A stretch of 8,079 nucleotides of DNA from Candidatus Parabacteroides intestinavium (GTDB taxonomy: Bacteria; Bacteroidota; Bacteroidia; Bacteroidales; Tannerellaceae). Each line of letters opens with the position of its first letter. Position 1 is the first letter of the stretch. A model generated the notes under the pieces. That model was not told the origin of the DNA. It saw only the letters and a program-made list of their open reading frames with translations, and made no database searches. The translations under genes and the position numbers were made by a program. This document shows, piece after piece, positions 4,911 to 8,079 of this stretch. The DNA lies in assembly GCA_019118725.1 (NCBI GenBank), contig DWYO01000074.1, forward strand, positions 1-8,079. The letters run 5' to 3'.

Positions 4911-6036
4911 TCACTTCTTTCCGGATTCCGTCCCGGCAAATTCCATCAGATAAGCCTTGATGAAACCATCAATCTTTCCATCCATGACACCGGTAACGTC
5001 CGAGGTCTGGTAATTGGTACGATGATCTTTGACACGCCGGTCGTCAAACACATAACTCCGGATCTGCGAGCCCCATTCAATCTTCTTCTTACCTGCTTCC
5101 ACCTTTTCCTGCTCCGCCATACGGTGCTTCAACTCCTTGTCATACAAAATAGAACGCAACTGGCGCATCGCATTCTCACGATTCTTGGGCTGGTCGCGCG
5201 TCTCAGTATTTTCAATCAAGATTTCCTCTTCCTCACCGGTATAAGGATCCTTAAACTGATACCGCAAACGGACTCCAGACTCCACCTTATTTACGTTCTG
5301 ACCACCGGCTCCCCCCGAACGGAACGTATCCCATGAGATAGCCGCCGGATCAATCTTAACCTCGATTGTATCATCCACCAAAGGAGTAACGAATACGGAC
5401 GCAAACGAGGTCATTCGCTTACCTTGTGCATTATAAGGAGATACACGCACCAAGCGATGCACACCATTCTCACTCTTCAGATAGCCATAGGCATAATCCC
5501 CTTCGATATTCAGCGTAGCGGTCTTGATACCGGCCTCATCGCCATCCTGGTAATTGGCAATCGAAACTTTATATCCGTTCGCCTCCGCCCAGCGGGTGTA
5601 CATACGGTAAAGCATCGATGCCCAATCTTGGCTTTCGGTTCCACCGGCTCCGGAATTTATCTTGAGTACACAGCTCATTTGGTCGGCCTCATCCCGCAAC
5701 ATATTGCGGAATTCCAGATTTTCGACCAGTTCCATAGCTTTCGCATAGGCTGTATCCAATTCCTCTTCCGAAACAATACCTTCTTTTACATATTCATACG
5801 CCAACTGAACCTCATCGGTAGCGGCTTTTACTTCATTATACAGTTCAATCCATTTTTTCAGGTCTTTCACCTTCTTCATCTGAGTTTCCGCCCGTTTGGC
5901 GTCTTCCCAGAAACCGGGGTCCTGCGTACGGAGTTCTTCTTCCTCTAATTGAATCGTCTTCCCATCGATGTCAAAGATACCCCCTCAGCGCCTGCTCGCG
6001 CTCCACTACATCATGTAGCTGGTCTGTTGTAATCAT
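4911..6036 (-). CDS. prfB: Peptide chain release factor 2 (RF2), expressed by programmed +1 frameshift
   Basis: RF2 recognises UGA and UAA stop codons in the ribosomal A site and triggers peptide release. Translation starts at the ATG at 6036-6034, reads 21 codons, meets TGA at 5973-5971, shifts +1 and continues from GAC at 5972 to a TGA at 4913-4911, giving 374 residues (E. coli RF2 has 365). The N-terminal helical domain spans about 1-120. The stop-codon recognition tripeptide is SPY at 199-201, where E. coli has SPF. The catalytic GGQ at 244-246 in GGAGGQNVNK is intact. A start at the internal ATG at 5879, which would avoid the frameshift, would lose 52 N-terminal residues and is wrong. 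The final stop is also UGA. No Shine-Dalgarno precedes the start. It is transcribed away from the acyl-CoA synthetase 3' end, from its own promoter box 33 bases upstream, and the tRNA follows. Confidence 0.96.
5970..5985 (-). promoter_or_regulatory. prfB: Programmed +1 ribosomal frameshift site of prfB
   Basis: Read on the minus strand: AGG GGG TAT CTT TGA C. It has all the elements: an internal Shine-Dalgarno-like AGGGGG, a three-base spacer, the slippery CTT codon, and the in-frame stop TGA followed by C, a weak termination context. When RF2 is scarce, the ribosome pauses at UGA, peptidyl-tRNA-Leu slips from CUU to UUU, and reading resumes at GAC. When RF2 is plentiful, termination gives a 21-residue peptide. 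This is the classical autoregulatory loop, and the site matches the E. coli one as I remember it. Confidence 0.97.
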
Positions 6037-6068
6037 ATTTATATGTTTATTATTAGTAATTCGACATG

Positions 6069-6076
6069 CAAAGATA
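6069..6076 (-). promoter_or_regulatory. Bacteroidota-type -7 promoter box for prfB
   Basis: On the minus strand the sequence is TATCTTTG, an exact TAnnTTTG match followed by GC, 32 bases before the prfB ATG. No convincing -33 TTTG is found about 20 bases further upstream. It lies in the 83-bp gap between the acyl-CoA synthetase stop and prfB, and that gap holds no strong terminator, so prfB may receive transcription from both this box and upstream read-through. Confidence 0.6.
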
Positions 6077-6119
6077 CGAATAAATTGATCGTTTTCGTTC
6101 ACGCCTATATTTTCCAGGC

Positions 6120-7931
6120 TTATTCAGCATACATTTTCTCAATCTCTTGAGCATAATGTTCCGCCACTACGCGCCGACGCAACTTCAAGGTATCGGTCAG
6201 CTCACCATTCTCTATCGAGAAAGGATCCGGAAGCAGGGTGAAACGCTTGATTTTCTCATAAGAAGCCAGCTCGCATTGGCGTTCTTCAATATGCGCTTGT
6301 ATCAATTTGCGAATCCGCTCATTCCGGGCCAAATCGGCATGAGAGGCATAAGCTATGCCCTGCTCTTTGGCATATTGCTCCAACAACGTATAATTGGGGA
6401 CAACCAATGCGCTTACAAATTTGCGTTCATCCCCTATCACCGCAATCTGTTCAATATACGGGTCATTGGTTATGCTCAGCTCAATAGCCTGCGGAGCAAT
6501 ATATTTCCCATTGGATGTCTTATACAAATCCTTGATACGCTCTTTGAAATAAAGCGTATTACCCTCCAGTCGTCCGGCATCGCCTGTACGGAAATAGCCA
6601 TCCTCCGTAAAAGCCAACGCATTTTCTTCCGGACGTTTGTAATATCCGGACATAACCGTTTTCCCTTTCACCAGGATTTCATCATTCGCCGGATCGATCT
6701 TTACCTGCAAATCCGGCTGAATCACTCCGATCGAACCGATTTCGTAATTCATATCCGGGAAAAAACAAACCGTAGCGGTCGTCTCGCTCAATCCATACCC
6801 ATAATATAGCGGAATATTCACCGACAAAAGGAACTCCAACACCTTATCCGAAAGCGGGGCACCGGCCACAGGGAAGAATTTCCCATTCTGGAGGCCTAAT
6901 ACCCGTTTCAAAAGCATGAAAACGGTCTTGTCATAAAATTCAAACTTTGCCTTTAACTTTAACGGGGCCTTCAGACCTTTCCGGCGATAATTCAAGATAT
7001 AATCATGCCCCGTCTGAATCGCATCACGAAATACTTTCTGCATGGTAGGCGAAGAGCTGTTTATCTTCTCTTGTACCCCGATATAGACCTTTTCCCAAAA
7101 GCGCGGAACATTTGCCATATTGGTTGGTCTGACCTCCGGCAAGGTCTGTTGGATCATCTTCGGATCCTGATTTATAGCGACACATCCGCCTTTCACCAAG
7201 CAAACACACGTCCATCCCATTCCGAATATATGCGTCAACGGAAGGAAACACATGCATACATCCTTATCGTTCACTTGCGGAATACGGAGATTGTGCGTCC
7301 GCATCGCCTCCAGGAAATTCGCGTGTGTCAAAACAACCCCTTTAGACTGGCCGGTAGTACCTGATGTATAAATAATGGTAGCTATATCTTCAGGCAAAGC
7401 CTGACTGGTACGTATTTTCACCAGACTCTCAGCATGAGCGTTATTTCCCAGCCGGATAAAATCATCAAAGTAGACAGAGGTTTTATCTTCCGGGTTCAAC
7501 CGGACAGAAGAGTCGAAGACAATCAGGCGTTTTAAAACGTCCGGCATCTGCTTTTGCACGATCCGGGCATTGTTATATTGTAATTGTTCTCCGACAAAAA
7601 GCGTATGAATCTGAGCATCCTGCACCATAAAAGCCACCTGTGCCGGAGAGCTGGTCGCATACATCGGAATCTCGACAATCCGATTCGCGTATGCACCGAA
7701 ACAAGTATAAAGGAATTGCGGCATATTTTGGGAATAGATGCCGATGTTCTCCTGAATTCCCATACCACTATCGGCCATAGCCTCGGCCGTAAGTGTCACC
7801 TGGTCAGAGAATTCAGCCCATGAAACCTTCAACCATTTTCCGGTAGCATTATCCCGATATTTTAATGCTGTACGATTCCCGTATTTCTCAGCTTGCTTTT
7901 GTATTAACTCAGCAAAATGATAGTAAACCAT
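6120..7931 (-). CDS. Long-chain fatty acid-CoA ligase (AMP-binding, FadD/FAA-like)
   Basis: A 603-residue adenylate-forming enzyme that activates a fatty acid with ATP and joins it to CoA. Core motifs are in order: the phosphate-binding loop YTSGTTGQSKGV at 188-199, the adenine-binding YGYGLSET at 377-384, YFRTGD at 446-451 with the ribose-binding Asp, the hinge ERIKDLYKTSNGKYIAP at 464-480, and the C-terminal LTDTLKLRRR at 578-587 with the probable catalytic Lys583. The long insert between about 290 and 355 and the size near 600 fit the eukaryote-like long-chain class common in Bacteroidota. No signal peptide is present; the enzyme is cytosolic or membrane-associated. The ATG at 7931 (MVYYHF) is chosen because the promoter box at 7957-7964 lies downstream of the longer possible start at 7979. 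It could supply acyl-CoA for lipid synthesis or recycle host or membrane fatty acids. The chain-length range cannot be read from sequence. Confidence 0.93.
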   Translation of the reverse strand: MVYYHFAELIQKQAEKYGNRTALKYRDNATGKWLKVSWAEFSDQVTLTAEAMADSGMGIQENIGIYSQNMPQFLYTCFGAYANRIVEIPMYATSSPAQVAFMVQDAQIHTLFVGEQLQYNNARIVQKQMPDVLKRLIVFDSSVRLNPEDKTSVYFDDFIRLGNNAHAESLVKIRTSQALPEDIATIIYTSGTTGQSKGVVLTHANFLEAMRTHNLRIPQVNDKDVCMCFLPLTHIFGMGWTCVCLVKGGCVAINQDPKMIQQTLPEVRPTNMANVPRFWEKVYIGVQEKINSSSPTMQKVFRDAIQTGHDYILNYRRKGLKAPLKLKAKFEFYDKTVFMLLKRVLGLQNGKFFPVAGAPLSDKVLEFLLSVNIPLYYGYGLSETTATVCFFPDMNYEIGSIGVIQPDLQVKIDPANDEILVKGKTVMSGYYKRPEENALAFTEDGYFRTGDAGRLEGNTLYFKERIKDLYKTSNGKYIAPQAIELSITNDPYIEQIAVIGDERKFVSALVVPNYTLLEQYAKEQGIAYASHADLARNERIRKLIQAHIEERQCELASYEKIKRFTLLPDPFSIENGELTDTLKLRRRVVAEHYAQEIEKMYAE

Positions 7932-7956
7932 AATATAGTCTTTTGTATTTCCGCTA

Positions 7957-7988
7957 CAAAAGTAACCTTTTTCTATCACAATTGCTAA
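7957..7988 (-). promoter_or_regulatory. Promoter of the acyl-CoA synthetase gene
   Basis: On the minus strand TACTTTTG (7964-7957) matches TAnnTTTG exactly. A TTAG at 7988-7985, one base off the -33 element TTTG, sits 20 bases upstream, the expected spacing. Transcription should begin near 7951, giving a leader of about 20 nt before the ATG at 7931. The -7 match is clear; the -33 match is moderate. Confidence 0.62.
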
Positions 7989-8079
7989 TATACCCTAAAT
8001 TATTACACAATAATCGGGAAAATGTGCAACATAGAACACACTTTCATGCATTATTTCCGGAAAATATATCCCAAAGAAA

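Noticed and set aside
4872..5336. 154-codon plus-strand open frame opposite prfB, and similar frames at 5424-5948 and 6147-6809
   Set aside because: All lie antisense to well-supported conserved genes, lack domain features and have no promoter box at their starts.
5971..5973. In-frame TGA in prfB as a sequencing error or pseudogene
   Set aside because: It sits exactly in the canonical AGGGGG TAT CTT TGA C frameshift signal, and both frames carry good RF2 sequence on either side.
6103..6119. Possible hairpin GCCT/AGGC after the acyl-CoA synthetase
   Set aside because: Only four base pairs with a nine-base loop and no T-tract; too weak to call a terminator.
7932..7979. Longer acyl-CoA synthetase starting at 7979 (16 extra residues)
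   Set aside because: The promoter box at 7957-7964 lies inside this extension, and the extra residues do not resemble the family N-terminus. MVYYHF at 7931 is the natural start.
8054..8063. Palindrome TTTCCGGAAA
   Set aside because: A single 10-base palindrome in intergenic DNA near the window edge, not repeated elsewhere that I noticed and with no clear position relative to a promoter.
8046..8079. ATG-initiated frame running off the right edge (MHYFRKIYPKE)
   Set aside because: Only 11 codons are visible, with no TAnnTTTG box or Shine-Dalgarno upstream. It could be the start of a divergent gene, but the window does not allow a call.
1..8079. Mobile elements, CRISPR arrays, toxin-antitoxin or defence cassettes
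   Set aside because: No transposase, integrase, regularly spaced repeats or defence domains are visible, and all genes are housekeeping or lipid/membrane functions with similar composition.

Overview
The window looks like an ordinary chromosomal stretch of a gut Bacteroidales bacterium, with Parabacteroides or a close relative as my best guess. Four upstream regions carry the Bacteroidota -7 promoter box TAnnTTTG. Shine-Dalgarno sequences are mostly absent before start codons. Two proteins form the acyltransferase pair that makes glycine lipids in Bacteroidales. The genus is inferred from style and remembered family resemblance; no search was run.

Left part (53-2766, + strand): one promoter and a tight three-gene run. 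It holds two different rhomboid intramembrane serine proteases overlapping by 20 bp, then, 5 bp later, a membrane-anchored endonuclease/exonuclease/phosphatase-fold (EEP) protein. Middle part (2857-4670, + strand): a second promoter drives a PlsC-like O-acyltransferase and a GNAT-like N-acyltransferase joined by an ATGA stop/start overlap, a probable glsA-glsB pair for acylated glycine lipids.

Right part (4747-7964, - strand, convergent with the first two): a long-chain acyl-CoA synthetase with its own promoter, then prfB (release factor 2) with its own promoter, then a CAT-anticodon tRNA, probably the isoleucine tRNA whose anticodon is modified by TilS. One long hairpin with T-tracts on both strands lies between glsB and the tRNA and should terminate both transcription units. 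prfB is complete only if a +1 programmed frameshift is taken at codon 22; the site is the classical AGG GGG TAT CTT TGA C.

I see no mobile element, CRISPR array, phage gene or defence cassette, and no clear undescribed system. The points most worth a second look are the retained Shine-Dalgarno-dependent frameshift signal in a lineage that hardly uses Shine-Dalgarno for initiation, the prfB-tRNA arrangement with unexplained inverted repeats between them, and the paired, divergent rhomboids coupled to an EEP enzyme. No gap between genes exceeds 300 bases.
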